DNA of 64,000 nucleotides, taken from contig CAKPDO010000002.1 of NCBI GenBank assembly GCA_934148985.1, positions 1 through 64,000 on the forward strand. The letters run 5' to 3'. The position numbers and the translations under genes were made by a program. Below, in pieces: positions 8,731-17,037 of the stretch (position 1 is the stretch's first letter; each line of letters starts with the position of its first letter). The notes under the pieces were generated by a model that saw only the letters and a program-made list of their open reading frames with translations, ran no database searches and had not been told where the DNA came from. The stretch comes from an uncultured Clostridia bacterium. Lineage in GTDB: Bacteria > Bacillota > Clostridia > TANB77 > CAG-508.

Positions 8731-8853
8731 ATGCCAGAAAATAGAGGTGGATGCGGCTGTGGATTCGGATTTGGTGATGACTGCTGCTGGATTATAATTC
8801 TTATTCTTCTTATATTCTGCTGTTGCGGTGGAAATAGAGGCGGATGTTGCTAG
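8731..8853 (+). CDS. Cys/Gly-rich 40-residue membrane mini-protein B
   Basis: ATG 8731 lies seven bases after AAAGGTGGTG; an in-frame ATG at 8725 is too close to that site. The product starts MPENRGGCGCGFGFG, has the helix WIIILILLIF and ends CCCGGNRGGCC. It shares CGG/GNRG/CC elements with the upstream gene, so the two are likely paralogues in one transcript ending at the hairpin at 8863-8900. Metal binding or a spore/envelope role is possible but not shown. Confidence 0.65.
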   Translation: MPENRGGCGCGFGFGDDCCWIIILILLIFCCCGGNRGGCC

Positions 8854-8862
8854 TTTTTTGAA

Positions 8863-8900
8863 TTGTGGACGGTTCTTTTATCGAAAAGGACCGTCCACAA
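8863..8900. terminator. Hairpin after mini-protein genes, repeat-family member
   Basis: TTGTGGACGGT and ACCGTCCACAA-type arms enclose TCTTTTATCGAAAAGG, followed by AAAAATTTTTT. It is a compact member of the GGACCGGTTCTTTTTG palindrome family and a plausible terminator. Confidence 0.7.
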
Positions 8901-8966
8901 TAAAAATTTTTTAAAAAGTATTGTTTTTTTTATTTTTTTATGTTATTATTAGAAGGTAATTTTCAT

Positions 8967-9041
8967 AGGAGTATAGTGTCAATGGTAGCACATCGGTCTC
9001 CAAAACCGCTTGTGAGGGTTCGAATCCTTCTACTCCTGCCA
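8967..9041 (+). tRNA. tRNA-Trp (CCA anticodon)
   Basis: The acceptor stem AGGAGTA pairs with TACTCCT; the anticodon loop CTCCAAA gives CCA; the T-loop is GGTTCGAATCC; and the 3' CCA is encoded. The terminator at 9046-9080 follows directly. Confidence 0.95.
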
Positions 9042-9045
9042 AAGT

Positions 9046-9080
9046 AAAAACCGTAAAATCAATTGATTTTACGGTTTTTT
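9046..9080. terminator. Perfect palindromic terminator
   Basis: AAAAACCGTAAAATCAA and its exact complement form a 17-bp palindrome ending in a T-run. It lies between tRNA-Trp (plus) and the YoeB gene (minus) and can serve both. Confidence 0.9.
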
Positions 9081-9082
9081 TG

Positions 9083-9349
9083 TTATATATTTTCATAATG
9101 TGTCCACATACTTAAAATTTGTATTTTTTTCTCACTTTCTTTTACTTTATACACTAATCTGTGTTGTATATTAATTCTTCGTGAATACAAACCTTTCAAA
9201 TCTCCTGTCAACTTTTCATATGGTGGAGGATTTTGAAATGGATTTTCTTTTATTACATCAATTAACTTTTTAGCCTTATTAGCTAAATTGCTTTCTTTCA
9301 ATTTTGCTATATCTTTTATTGCAGATTTATGATATTCTACTTTATACAC
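9083..9349 (-). CDS. yoeB: YoeB-family mRNA interferase toxin
   Basis: 88 residues. It shows the family's RelE/YoeB fold features: KSAIKDIAKLK, PPPYEKLTGDLKGLYSRRINIQHRLVY and the C-terminal WTHYE, with the His-Tyr pair used for ribosome-dependent mRNA cleavage. It begins 3 bp after the antitoxin stop, so the two are translationally coupled. The toxin acts in the ribosomal A site when freed from YefM. Confidence 0.93.
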   Translation of the reverse strand: MYKVEYHKSAIKDIAKLKESNLANKAKKLIDVIKENPFQNPPPYEKLTGDLKGLYSRRINIQHRLVYKVKESEKKIQILSMWTHYENI

Positions 9350-9352
9350 TTC

Positions 9353-9601
9353 TTACCACTCCACCTCTTCTTCGCTAATAAAATTTTCATCTTTATCATT
9401 CGCTCTTTTGATAATTTCATCTTTTAGATTTGGTACAGACATAATATATAGTGTTTCTATTAAACTATTATAATCTTCTTCTGATAAAACCACGGCATTT
9501 CCATTTTTAGTTGATATATTAATTGGTTCATTGAAATTTATTGTTTGTTCTAATAAAGAATATATATCCTTTCTAAAATTGGTAATATTTATGTTGGTCA
9601 T
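9353..9601 (-). CDS. yefM: YefM/Phd-family antitoxin
   Basis: About 82 residues. ATG 9601 has the better spacing (8-9 bases) to AGGAGG; an ATG two codons earlier (9607) is only three bases from it. The N-terminus has the Phd/YefM DNA-binding domain (NFRKDIYSLLEQTINFNEPINIS, with VVLSEEDYNSLIE), and the acidic C-terminus (EEEVEW) would wrap the toxin. It neutralises YoeB and probably represses its own promoter at 9623-9651. Confidence 0.92.
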   Translation of the reverse strand: MTNINITNFRKDIYSLLEQTINFNEPINISTKNGNAVVLSEEDYNSLIETLYIMSVPNLKDEIIKRANDKDENFISEEEVEW

Positions 9602-9622
9602 ATTCATACACCTCCTATCAAT

Positions 9623-9651
9623 AGTATAGCATACGTTTTAATGTACGTCAA
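9623..9651 (-). promoter_or_regulatory. Promoter of yefM-yoeB with overlapping inverted repeat
   Basis: TTGACG (9646-9651) and TATACT (9623-9628) with a 17-bp spacer. The spacer holds an imperfect dyad (ACGTACA.../...ACGTATGC), a likely YefM/YoeB autoregulatory operator. Confidence 0.8.
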
Positions 9652-9686
9652 TATTATTGTATTATTATTTTCAAATTTTCGTGCCT

Positions 9687-12419
9687 CTATTCTTCATCTT
9701 CAAAAGAATTAATTCTAAAAAACTTAAAAATTTCAACAATAACAATAGGAGCAAATACCAAGCAAATTACCTCTACAATATTACCTGTAGGTAAAACTGG
9801 TATACTAAATATTGCCCTTAAAGCTGGAACAAATAAAATAACAAGCATCAATAATGCTGACATTACAATAGCTCCAATAAGTTTCATATTTCCCCAAATT
9901 CCTGTTTTAAATATAGATTTTCTATTATCTCTAATGTTAAATACATGAACAAGTTCAGATAATGCAAGTACAATGAATGCCATAGTTTGACCAACTTCTA
10001 TTTTTGATTCATCTAATGTTAGACCATCTATTGGAGTATTTGTTGTAGCAAGTCCTATCATAAAAGCTGCTAAAGTTAAAATACCAATCATTATTCCTTG
10101 ATAAATAATTCTAAATGTCATTGATTTTGTAAATATTCCTTTGCCTGTTTTTGTGGGTTTTCTTTCCATTATATTTTTATTTGCTGGGTCAAATGCTAAA
10201 GCCAGAGCTGGAAGCGAATCTGTAACTAAGTTTATCCATAAAATATGAATTGGCATTAAAATCTCAAGGTGCGCAATATCTGTAATTCCAAACCATTTTG
10301 CAAAAAATCCTGTACCAAGAGTTGCTAAAAGTAATACTACGATTTCACCAATATTACTTGAAAGCAAAAATTGAATAACTTTTAAAATATTCTCATATAT
10401 TCTTCTTCCCTCTTCTACCGCTGATACAACTGTTGCAAAATTATCGTCTGTTAAAATTACATCTGCCGCTTCTTTTGCAACATCAGTTCCAACAATTCCC
10501 ATTGCGCATCCAATATCGGCCTGTTTCAAAGCTGGGCTATCATTAACTCCATCACCTGTCATTGCAACTATTTCTCCATTTTTTTGCCAAGCTTTTACAA
10601 TTCTTACTTTATGTTCTGGTGCAACTCTTGCATATACTGAATATTTTTTTATGTCTTTTTCTAATTGTTCATCAGATATTTTATCAAGCTCTGTTCCAGT
10701 TATTGCTTCATCTTCATTTTCCAATATTCCTAATTTTTTGGCAATTGCTATGGCTGTAATTTTGTGATCCCCTGTAATCATAACAGTTTTTATTCCTGCT
10801 GATTTACATTTTTCTACAGCAAGTTTTGCCTCATCTCTTGGAGGGTCAATCATTCCATACATTCCAACAAATGTTAAATCGTTTTCTAATTCTTGGATAG
10901 ACGGTTTATAGTCTAGTTCTTTATATGCAAAGCCTAAGACTCTTAATGCATCTTTTGCCATTGTTTCATTTATTTCATTAATTCTATGTCTAAAGTTTTG
11001 TAAATCTGTTCTTTGTTCACCATTTAATATATAAGAATTGCAAATTGATAATAACTCATCAATTCCACCTTTTGTAAATACTATATATTTATTATTTACT
11101 TTGTGTACTGTTGTCATCAGCTTTCTTTCTGAGTCAAAAGGTATTTCATCTACTCTTGGCATATCATCATATATATTTTTAGTAAAACCTAGTTTTAAAG
11201 CTACATCCACAAGTGCTGTTTCTGTTGGATCTCCTTTTAATTCTCCATTATCTGAAATTTTAGTATCATTACATAACATTCCATTATATACTAATAATTT
11301 TATCTCTTGATTTGCATTTTCATATTTTGTTATATCTTCAATATTTGTCATGTCATATGTTACATCATTTACATACATTTTTTGAACAGTCATTTTATTT
11401 TGCGTTAAAGTTCCTGTTTTATCTGAACATATAACAGAACTGCTTCCTAAAGTTTCAACTGCTGGCAAATGCTTCACTATTGCATTTTTCTTTACCATCT
11501 TTTGAACTCCAATAGCTAAAACAATTGTAGATACTGCTGCTAACCCTTCTGGAATTGCTGCAACTGCTAAACTTACTGCTGTCATAAACATTGATACTGC
11601 TGGTTTTCCTTGTATTAAGCCTGCTGCAAAAATTATTACACATATAATAATTGCCGCAATTCCAAGCGTTTTTCCTAAATTATTTAATTTTTCTTGAAGT
11701 GGAGTTTCTTTTTCTTCTTGATTTGATAACATTCCTGCTATTTTTCCAACTTCAGTTTTCATTCCAGTTTCGACAACTATTGCTTTTCCTCTACCATAAG
11801 TAATTAAACTTGAAGAAAATAGCATATTTGTTCTATCTCCTATTGGAACATCTTTTTCCTCAATTTTACTTGCTTGCTTTTCAACAGGTACTGATTCTCC
11901 AGTTAAAGACGATTCCTGTGATTTTAAATTTACTGCTTCTATTATCCTTAAATCTGCTGGAACATAATCTCCTGTTTCTAATACAACAATATCTCCTGGA
12001 ACTAGATCTTTTGCTGGTACAACTTGCAATTTTCCATCTCTTATCACCTTTGCTTCATGTCCACTCAATTTTTGAAGTGCTTCTAATGATTTTTCAGCCT
12101 TTGCTTCTTGGGCTACTCCTATTATACTATTTACTATAACTACAATAAGTATTATTATAGAATCTGTTATAGCTTCGCCTTGTGCTATTGATATTGCTCC
12201 AGATATTATTGCTGCAAATATTAGTATTATTATCATAAAATCTTTAAATTGTTCTAAAAATTTTATGAATAAGCTTTTTTTCTTTTGTCCTTGCAATTCA
12301 TTTAAACCATATTTTGCAAGCTTTTTGTTTATTTTTTCTTGTGTTAACCCTGTTTGAATGTTTGTTTCAAGATTTTGTTCTGTTTCTTGAACAGTTTTGT
12401 TAAACCAGTTATTTTCCAT
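9687..12419 (-). CDS. P-type Ca2+-transporting ATPase (SERCA-like, type IIA)
   Basis: About 910 residues from ATG 12419, which has AAAGGAAAAAAT upstream. A frame 20 codons longer exists, but those codons are the intergenic palindrome repeat and begin MGPKRTGPNG. Motifs in order: SLTGES in the actuator domain (near 175), membrane segment 4 AAIPEGLA, phosphorylation site SDKTGT (near 330), hinge TGDGVNDSPA (near 640), and segment 6 NLVTDSLPALAL, the Ca2+-ligand N-x-x-T-D. It would export Ca2+ from the cytoplasm. The P-type nucleotide-binding KGxxE motif appears as KGGIDE. Confidence 0.93.
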   Translation of the reverse strand: MENNWFNKTVQETEQNLETNIQTGLTQEKINKKLAKYGLNELQGQKKKSLFIKFLEQFKDFMIIILIFAAIISGAISIAQGEAITDSIIILIVVIVNSIIGVAQEAKAEKSLEALQKLSGHEAKVIRDGKLQVVPAKDLVPGDIVVLETGDYVPADLRIIEAVNLKSQESSLTGESVPVEKQASKIEEKDVPIGDRTNMLFSSSLITYGRGKAIVVETGMKTEVGKIAGMLSNQEEKETPLQEKLNNLGKTLGIAAIIICVIIFAAGLIQGKPAVSMFMTAVSLAVAAIPEGLAAVSTIVLAIGVQKMVKKNAIVKHLPAVETLGSSSVICSDKTGTLTQNKMTVQKMYVNDVTYDMTNIEDITKYENANQEIKLLVYNGMLCNDTKISDNGELKGDPTETALVDVALKLGFTKNIYDDMPRVDEIPFDSERKLMTTVHKVNNKYIVFTKGGIDELLSICNSYILNGEQRTDLQNFRHRINEINETMAKDALRVLGFAYKELDYKPSIQELENDLTFVGMYGMIDPPRDEAKLAVEKCKSAGIKTVMITGDHKITAIAIAKKLGILENEDEAITGTELDKISDEQLEKDIKKYSVYARVAPEHKVRIVKAWQKNGEIVAMTGDGVNDSPALKQADIGCAMGIVGTDVAKEAADVILTDDNFATVVSAVEEGRRIYENILKVIQFLLSSNIGEIVVLLLATLGTGFFAKWFGITDIAHLEILMPIHILWINLVTDSLPALALAFDPANKNIMERKPTKTGKGIFTKSMTFRIIYQGIMIGILTLAAFMIGLATTNTPIDGLTLDESKIEVGQTMAFIVLALSELVHVFNIRDNRKSIFKTGIWGNMKLIGAIVMSALLMLVILFVPALRAIFSIPVLPTGNIVEVICLVFAPIVIVEIFKFFRINSFEDEE

Positions 12420-12434
12420 ATTTTTTCCTTTCTT

Positions 12435-12478
12435 TTTGGTTCCATTTTCCCCATTAGGACCGGTTCTTTTTGGTCCCA
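12435..12478. repeat. GGACCGGTTCTTTTTG repeat upstream of the Ca2+-ATPase
   Basis: It holds CCCCATTAGGACCGGTTCTT and then TTTGGTCCC, a single-arm or degenerate copy of the palindrome family. It overlaps the false N-terminal extension of the ATPase frame. Confidence 0.75.
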
Positions 12479-12490
12479 TTTTTAGGCAAA

Positions 12491-12979
12491 TTATTTTTTT
12501 CCTTTAAAAATTAAAATCTTACTAAAAACAAAATTTAATATTATTACAACTATATTAGAGATAACTTTCATTAATATGTCATTTATGCTAAGCCATACAG
12601 CCGCATTCATCATTAAAATACTTATTATTTCCGTAAAAATTCTGCAACCTAAAAATGACCCGATTTCTCTTGCTAATTCTTTTATTCCATTAGTTTTACT
12701 ATTAAATACATATAATTTATTTGTTATGTACGCGAAAAGCACAGCCGCAATAAAAGCAACTATTTCACTTATATTTACTTTTAATGTTTCATTGGATAGT
12801 CCTTTTAATAATATTGCTGAAAATATTGAATACACTGCTATATTAACAATTGTTGACAAAGCCCCAAATACTAAGTATCTCATTCCTTCTTGATGTTTTC
12901 TATACCAAGATGCAAGACCTTTTAATCCTATTTTTTCTAATATTTTCAAGCAAAATTCTTCTATTTTATCTATTATCAT
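12491..12979 (-). CDS. GtrA-family membrane protein
   Basis: 162 residues with four hydrophobic segments (about 33-55, 65-88, 105-125, 130-155). RYLVFGALSTIVNIAVY and the conserved NKLYVFNSK after helix 2 are characteristic of the GtrA/PF04138 family, which helps move polyprenyl-linked sugars across the membrane. GtrB-like glycosyltransferases lie further along at 29.5-31.4 kb and could be partners. It follows hslO by 1 bp, so co-transcription is likely although the functions differ. Confidence 0.88.
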   Translation of the reverse strand: MIIDKIEEFCLKILEKIGLKGLASWYRKHQEGMRYLVFGALSTIVNIAVYSIFSAILLKGLSNETLKVNISEIVAFIAAVLFAYITNKLYVFNSKTNGIKELAREIGSFLGCRIFTEIISILMMNAAVWLSINDILMKVISNIVVIILNFVFSKILIFKGKK

Positions 12980-12980
12980 T

Positions 12981-13880
12981 TTACTTTGCTCCTTTTTCTA
13001 TTTGTTCAAGTTCTTCTTTTGAAAAATTATATTTTGTATGGCAAAAATGACATTCTGCTTCTAGCTTTCCATCTTCTTCTATTATTTTGGATATTTCTTC
13101 TTTTCCAAGTGATATTATGCCTCTTTCTATTTTTTCTTTACTACAATTACATTTATATGTAACATTTAAATCTTGTTCTAATATTTCTATTTTTTTATCT
13201 CCTGTTACAACTTTAGCAATTTCTTCTAAAGTCATTCCATCATCTAACATTTCAGAGATTGGCTTGGCATTTTTCAATGCTTCTTCGATTTTGTCAATTT
13301 CTTCATCTGTCGCATCAGGCATAGGATTTATTATATATCCCCCTGCTCTTTTTACTCCATCTTTATTTACAAGTACCCCTAATGCAAGAGCTGTTGGTTT
13401 TTGTTCAGATTTTGCAAAAAATTCTGTAAAATCTTCAGCAATTTCACCAGATACAAGAGGTATCAATCCATTATAATTACTATTTGTAACTTCATTTTCT
13501 TTTATAACATTTAAATATCCTTGATGTCCTACTGCTCCTCCTACATCTATTTTGCCATTAGGTTTTAATGGTAATTCTACATGAGGATTTCCTACATACA
13601 TTTTTATGTTTGCCATTTTTTTATTTTCTAGGTTTACTATAGCAACTATATTGCCAATTGGCCCTGTTCCTTTTATTTGTATTGTTATACTATCTGTTTC
13701 TTCTTTTATTTCTAAATGTGCCATCATTGCTGCTACTGTTGCCACTCTACCAGCTGCTGCTGTTACTGTTGGAGTTAAATCATGTATTTTTCTTATTTCT
13801 TCTACTAATTTCGTCAAGTCAGCACACATAATTGATACTTTTTTGTCATATGCTAAGAATTTTATTATTCTGTTTTCCAT
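12981..13880 (-). CDS. hslO: Redox-regulated chaperone Hsp33
   Basis: 299 residues, start ATG 13880 after GAAGGAG. Hsp33 binds zinc when reduced and becomes a holdase under oxidative stress. The conserved HQGYLNV, GLIPLVSGEIAEDF and AGGYIINPMP are visible, and the C-terminal redox switch has CNC near residue 243 and CHFC near 278, the four zinc-binding cysteines. The last residues are EQIEKGAK. Confidence 0.95.
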   Translation of the reverse strand: MENRIIKFLAYDKKVSIMCADLTKLVEEIRKIHDLTPTVTAAAGRVATVAAMMAHLEIKEETDSITIQIKGTGPIGNIVAIVNLENKKMANIKMYVGNPHVELPLKPNGKIDVGGAVGHQGYLNVIKENEVTNSNYNGLIPLVSGEIAEDFTEFFAKSEQKPTALALGVLVNKDGVKRAGGYIINPMPDATDEEIDKIEEALKNAKPISEMLDDGMTLEEIAKVVTGDKKIEILEQDLNVTYKCNCSKEKIERGIISLGKEEISKIIEEDGKLEAECHFCHTKYNFSKEELEQIEKGAK

Positions 13881-13892
13881 TTTTTCTCCTTC

Positions 13893-13947
13893 CCAAAAGA
13901 AAACGGGTCTTTTCTGTCCTAACTCATATAAAACCCATTTTCTCCCG
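13893..13947. repeat. Degenerate palindrome-family copy upstream of hslO
   Basis: AAAACGGGTCTTTTCTGTCC is followed at some distance by AAAACCCATTTTCTCCCG. The arms pair imperfectly, and the unit matches the CGGGTCTTTT variant of the family. Confidence 0.5.
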
Positions 13948-14027
13948 TCTGTTCATTTTCTCCTTAAATGTCTGCAAAAGACAATATCTATTTGATATAT
14001 TTTGCATAAATTATACTTTATTTTGGC

Positions 14028-14073
14028 AAAAAAATCCAGACCTTTTCGGAATTATATTCCTAAAAAGCCTGAA
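14028..14073 (-). terminator. Terminator of spoVG
   Basis: An imperfect hairpin (CAGGCTTTTTAGGAAT / ATTCCGAAAAGGTCTG) is followed on the minus strand by ATTTTTTT, directly downstream of spoVG. Confidence 0.75.
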
Positions 14074-14091
14074 TTATTAATTTTCATATTA

Positions 14092-14364
14092 TTATTCAGC
14101 TGATCCTTCTGCCTCTGGAGCATTGTATTCATCAAATATAGCTTTTTCTATTTTTTCTCTTGTTTCTTGATTTAATGGATGAGCTATATCTTTGAATTCT
14201 CCTGTTGGAGTTTTTTTGCTAGGCATAGCAATGAAAAGTCCATTTTGGCTTTCGATAACTTTGATATCATGAATTACGAATTCGTTATCAAATGTTACAG
14301 AAGCAACTGCTTTCATTCTGTTTTCTGAATTTACCTTTCTTAAACGTACATCTGTTATTTGCAT
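14092..14364 (-). CDS. spoVG: SpoVG, RNA-binding regulator
   Basis: About 90 residues from ATG 14364; the GTG three codons earlier is part of the AGAGGTG ribosome binding site. The sequence [31 protein letters not shown] and FKDIAHPLN is typical of SpoVG. In Bacillus and relatives it affects sporulation, division and virulence genes and binds nucleic acid. The C-terminus is a short acidic tail (EAEGSAE). It is monocistronic, with its own terminator. Confidence 0.97.
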   Translation of the reverse strand: MQITDVRLRKVNSENRMKAVASVTFDNEFVIHDIKVIESQNGLFIAMPSKKTPTGEFKDIAHPLNQETREKIEKAIFDEYNAPEAEGSAE

Positions 14365-14541
14365 TTTAAGCACCTCTTTCTTTATGTTAATATTTTTATT
14401 TTGTACATATCTTTTGTTTTTTATGTACTAATTTATATATTCTTCAAAAATTTTGTTTTTCCTTCTTTTTTTTACAAATTTTTTTTATTTAATTTTTCAC
14501 TTTTGTATTAATCCTGAAAATACTATGTATAGCTTAAATAA

Positions 14542-16344
14542 CTATTTTTTCAATTCATAACTTATATTATCTCTATTAAATGTTAAATACCAATTTCCTG
14601 TTTCATCATATGTAACTCTTTGTATCATTAATGTTTTTCCATCTGAATATTTTAATTCGACATAGCAATCTCCCATTTTATAATAATTTCTTAAAATTTC
14701 ATATGTTCCTTCAGTAGACTGTGTATTTTCAACTACAGGAGAAACTGCATCTATAAAGCTTCCGTCTTTTTTCAATTCCAAACTACTTCCATAGCTTATA
14801 TAAGATGTTCCAAAAAATTGGGCTAAATTATCATAACTTTCTCCTGATTGCATATCAATTACTTTCACCGTATTCCATTTTCCTATTAACTCATCATCTG
14901 ATGAAGTTGTATTTTCGTCTACTTTATTTGAATTTGATATAGTAGTGTTTTCATCTTTTTTTGTAGATAAATTTGAGGTATTTTCCTGTTCTACTTTATT
15001 ATCTTTGCTTAATGTATTACTTTGTTCAGTCATATTGTTTTTCGTATTTTCCAAATTGCCTGTATTTTCAATAGTTCCTGTTGCTGGCTCCTCATAATCG
15101 AATTCTGATTCTTTTATTTTTTTATATTCAATTTTATCAATATCTACTAAACAATATCTTGTATATGTATAATCTTTATTCAATTTAAATTTCATTGTAG
15201 TTTCATATACTTCTAATTTATCTATCTCCCCTGAATCATATACTGAATTTGTTGGATAACAATATGTAAATTTTGCTTCATATATTCCATTATTATATTT
15301 TATGTTTTCTATATTAATACATAATGCATCTCCATATCCGTCGCCATCACCCGGCATATATTCATAAGCCTTATTTTTTTCATTATAATATAATGTTCCA
15401 TCCTCTGGTAATTTAATTTTTCCAGATATATTTTCACCTGTAAATTCTTTTATAACTTTATTAACTTTATCTACTCCATATACTATTTCACTATTTTCCC
15501 CATTGCTGGTTTCTTTTTCATAAATTAAATTTGTAGCAATTCCAACCTTCATTGCATTTTGCCATTCTTCTTTTGTTGCATAACTTGTTCTGTCAAAAAT
15601 AACATCATAACTATTTAATGCCGCATATTTTTCTAAATATTTTTTTAATTCTATTTCTGAAATTTTCTTTAATTCTTCAGTGTTTTCAGAAACTTCAACA
15701 GTTTTATTTTCAATATCAATTTTTATTTCTTTTAATAATTCTTGTTTAGGTGTGTATATCTTTAATTTTAAAATTTTCACATTTTCATTATAGTTTTCTA
15801 TAATTATGTCATCCTCATATAATATATCATTTCCTACTGATTTCGAACTTGTTGCATTTGTTAATTCTTTTTCATCTTGGTCATATACTTTATAGATAAA
15901 TGGTGTTACATTTTGTGTATCTTTTTCACTCTCTTCAACTCTTGTTATTAATTTTGCTTTTCCGTCTTTTATTTGTAATTTTTCAATCTTCATTGTTATT
16001 TTATCTGTAATTTTTAAATTTTCATATGAAATTGTTATATCTCTATCTGATAAAACTTCGTCATTTTCCTTTGCTTCATTATTTCCAGTAATCAAATACT
16101 TTACTAAGAAAAATATGTTTCCATATCCATTTGTAGAAGCATATACATTTGCTCCTCCTAAAAGTACAACCAAACATGCTGCTGTTGCTAAAGCCTTTTT
16201 GTATTTTAATATATTAAATTTTTTATTTTCCATTTCAATCTCCCCCTTATAATTTTTTTTGAACAAATTATCCGCATTTCTCGATATTACTTTATCTTCA
16301 TTTAATTTTTCTTTTATAAATTTATCAATTTCTTGTTCTGTCAT
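14542..16344 (-). CDS. Membrane anti-sigma factor-like protein with large extracellular domain
   Basis: 600 residues. A short cytoplasmic N-terminus (1-50, MTEQEIDKFIKEKL) precedes a single membrane segment (about 51-70, ALATAACLVVLLGG). The rest is outside: a DUF4179-like part (about 90-250), a Ser/Thr/Asn-rich spacer (about 415-485) and a C-terminal lipocalin-like or META-like part beginning LIGKWNTVKV. It starts 2 bp after the ECF sigma stop, the classic place of the cognate anti-sigma factor. Likely it holds the sigma factor until an envelope signal is sensed. The signal is unknown. Confidence 0.8.
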   Translation of the reverse strand: MTEQEIDKFIKEKLNEDKVISRNADNLFKKNYKGEIEMENKKFNILKYKKALATAACLVVLLGGANVYASTNGYGNIFFLVKYLITGNNEAKENDEVLSDRDITISYENLKITDKITMKIEKLQIKDGKAKLITRVEESEKDTQNVTPFIYKVYDQDEKELTNATSSKSVGNDILYEDDIIIENYNENVKILKLKIYTPKQELLKEIKIDIENKTVEVSENTEELKKISEIELKKYLEKYAALNSYDVIFDRTSYATKEEWQNAMKVGIATNLIYEKETSNGENSEIVYGVDKVNKVIKEFTGENISGKIKLPEDGTLYYNEKNKAYEYMPGDGDGYGDALCINIENIKYNNGIYEAKFTYCYPTNSVYDSGEIDKLEVYETTMKFKLNKDYTYTRYCLVDIDKIEYKKIKESEFDYEEPATGTIENTGNLENTKNNMTEQSNTLSKDNKVEQENTSNLSTKKDENTTISNSNKVDENTTSSDDELIGKWNTVKVIDMQSGESYDNLAQFFGTSYISYGSSLELKKDGSFIDAVSPVVENTQSTEGTYEILRNYYKMGDCYVELKYSDGKTLMIQRVTYDETGNWYLTFNRDNISYELKK

Positions 16345-16346
16345 TT

Positions 16347-16859
16347 TTATTCACCTCCCTCATCTTTTAATAATTCATAAATTTTCATTCTTGCTCTTGC
16401 AAGTCTTGATTTTACCGTTCCTTCTGGAATATTTAGAGTTTCTGATATTTTACTTACTGATAAGTCATTGTAATAATATAAAACTGTTATTAATCTTAAA
16501 TTTTCATCTATTTTATTTAGCACTTGTTCTAGTGTTGATTCTTTTTCATATATTTCATAATAATTTATTGTATCAATCTGCATTTTTTCATTTATGTTTG
16601 TTATTTTTTTGTTTTTTCTTATTATATCATTACACTTATTAATTAAAATTCTGATTGCCCATGTTGAAAAGTATTCATTTTTCTCTAATTTCTTAATATT
16701 TTTATAAATACTAATTAATGTTTCTTGTAAAGCATCACAAACATCTTCATCATTTTTTAATATCGCCATTCCTGTTTTGTATAGCTTGTATTTTATTTTG
16801 TTTATCTCTCTTTCCAAGGCTTCATAATCACCTTGTTTTGCAAGCTCTAAATCCTCCAT
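16347..16859 (-). CDS. ECF-family RNA polymerase sigma factor
   Basis: 170 residues, start ATG 16859 after AGGAGG. Region 2 holds DALQETLISIYKNI and FSTWAIRILINKC (about 45-75); region 4 holds LRLITVLYYYNDLSVSKIS and the helix-turn-helix IPEGTVKSRLARAR (about 125-160). It would direct polymerase to promoters with AAC at -35 and CGT at -10, which are found twice directly upstream, so autoregulation is likely. Confidence 0.94.
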   Translation of the reverse strand: MEDLELAKQGDYEALEREINKIKYKLYKTGMAILKNDEDVCDALQETLISIYKNIKKLEKNEYFSTWAIRILINKCNDIIRKNKKITNINEKMQIDTINYYEIYEKESTLEQVLNKIDENLRLITVLYYYNDLSVSKISETLNIPEGTVKSRLARARMKIYELLKDEGGE

Positions 16860-16878
16860 TTTATCCTCCTTTTCATCT

Positions 16879-16996
16879 ATTAGACGTATTACTTTCCTGT
16901 TTGGTTCATTTTTTCTAAAAAAAACGATTCTTTTTTGATTAGACGTATTACTTTCCTGTTTGGTTCATTTTTTCTAAAAAAAACGATTCTTTTTTG
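16879..16996 (-). promoter_or_regulatory. Duplicated 59-bp unit carrying two ECF-type promoters
   Basis: Two identical 59-bp copies (16879-16937, 16938-16996) lie end to end. On the minus strand each holds TGAACC, a 16-bp spacer, then CGTCTA, the pattern of an ECF-dependent promoter (-35 at 16903-16908 and 16962-16967, -10 at 16881-16886 and 16940-16945). The near copy would start transcription about 20 bases before the sigma ATG. Confidence 0.8.
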
Positions 16997-17013
16997 AAAA
17001 GAACCGCTTTTTA
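16976..17013 (-). terminator. Terminator of prs
   Basis: On the minus strand AGCGGTTCTTTTC pairs with GAATCGTTTTTTT around a short A-rich loop. The distal arm is part of the 59-bp duplication, so the second copy lacks a partner arm. Confidence 0.7.
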
Positions 17014-17037
17014 CATCATAAATTTTCTTAGTCTGTT

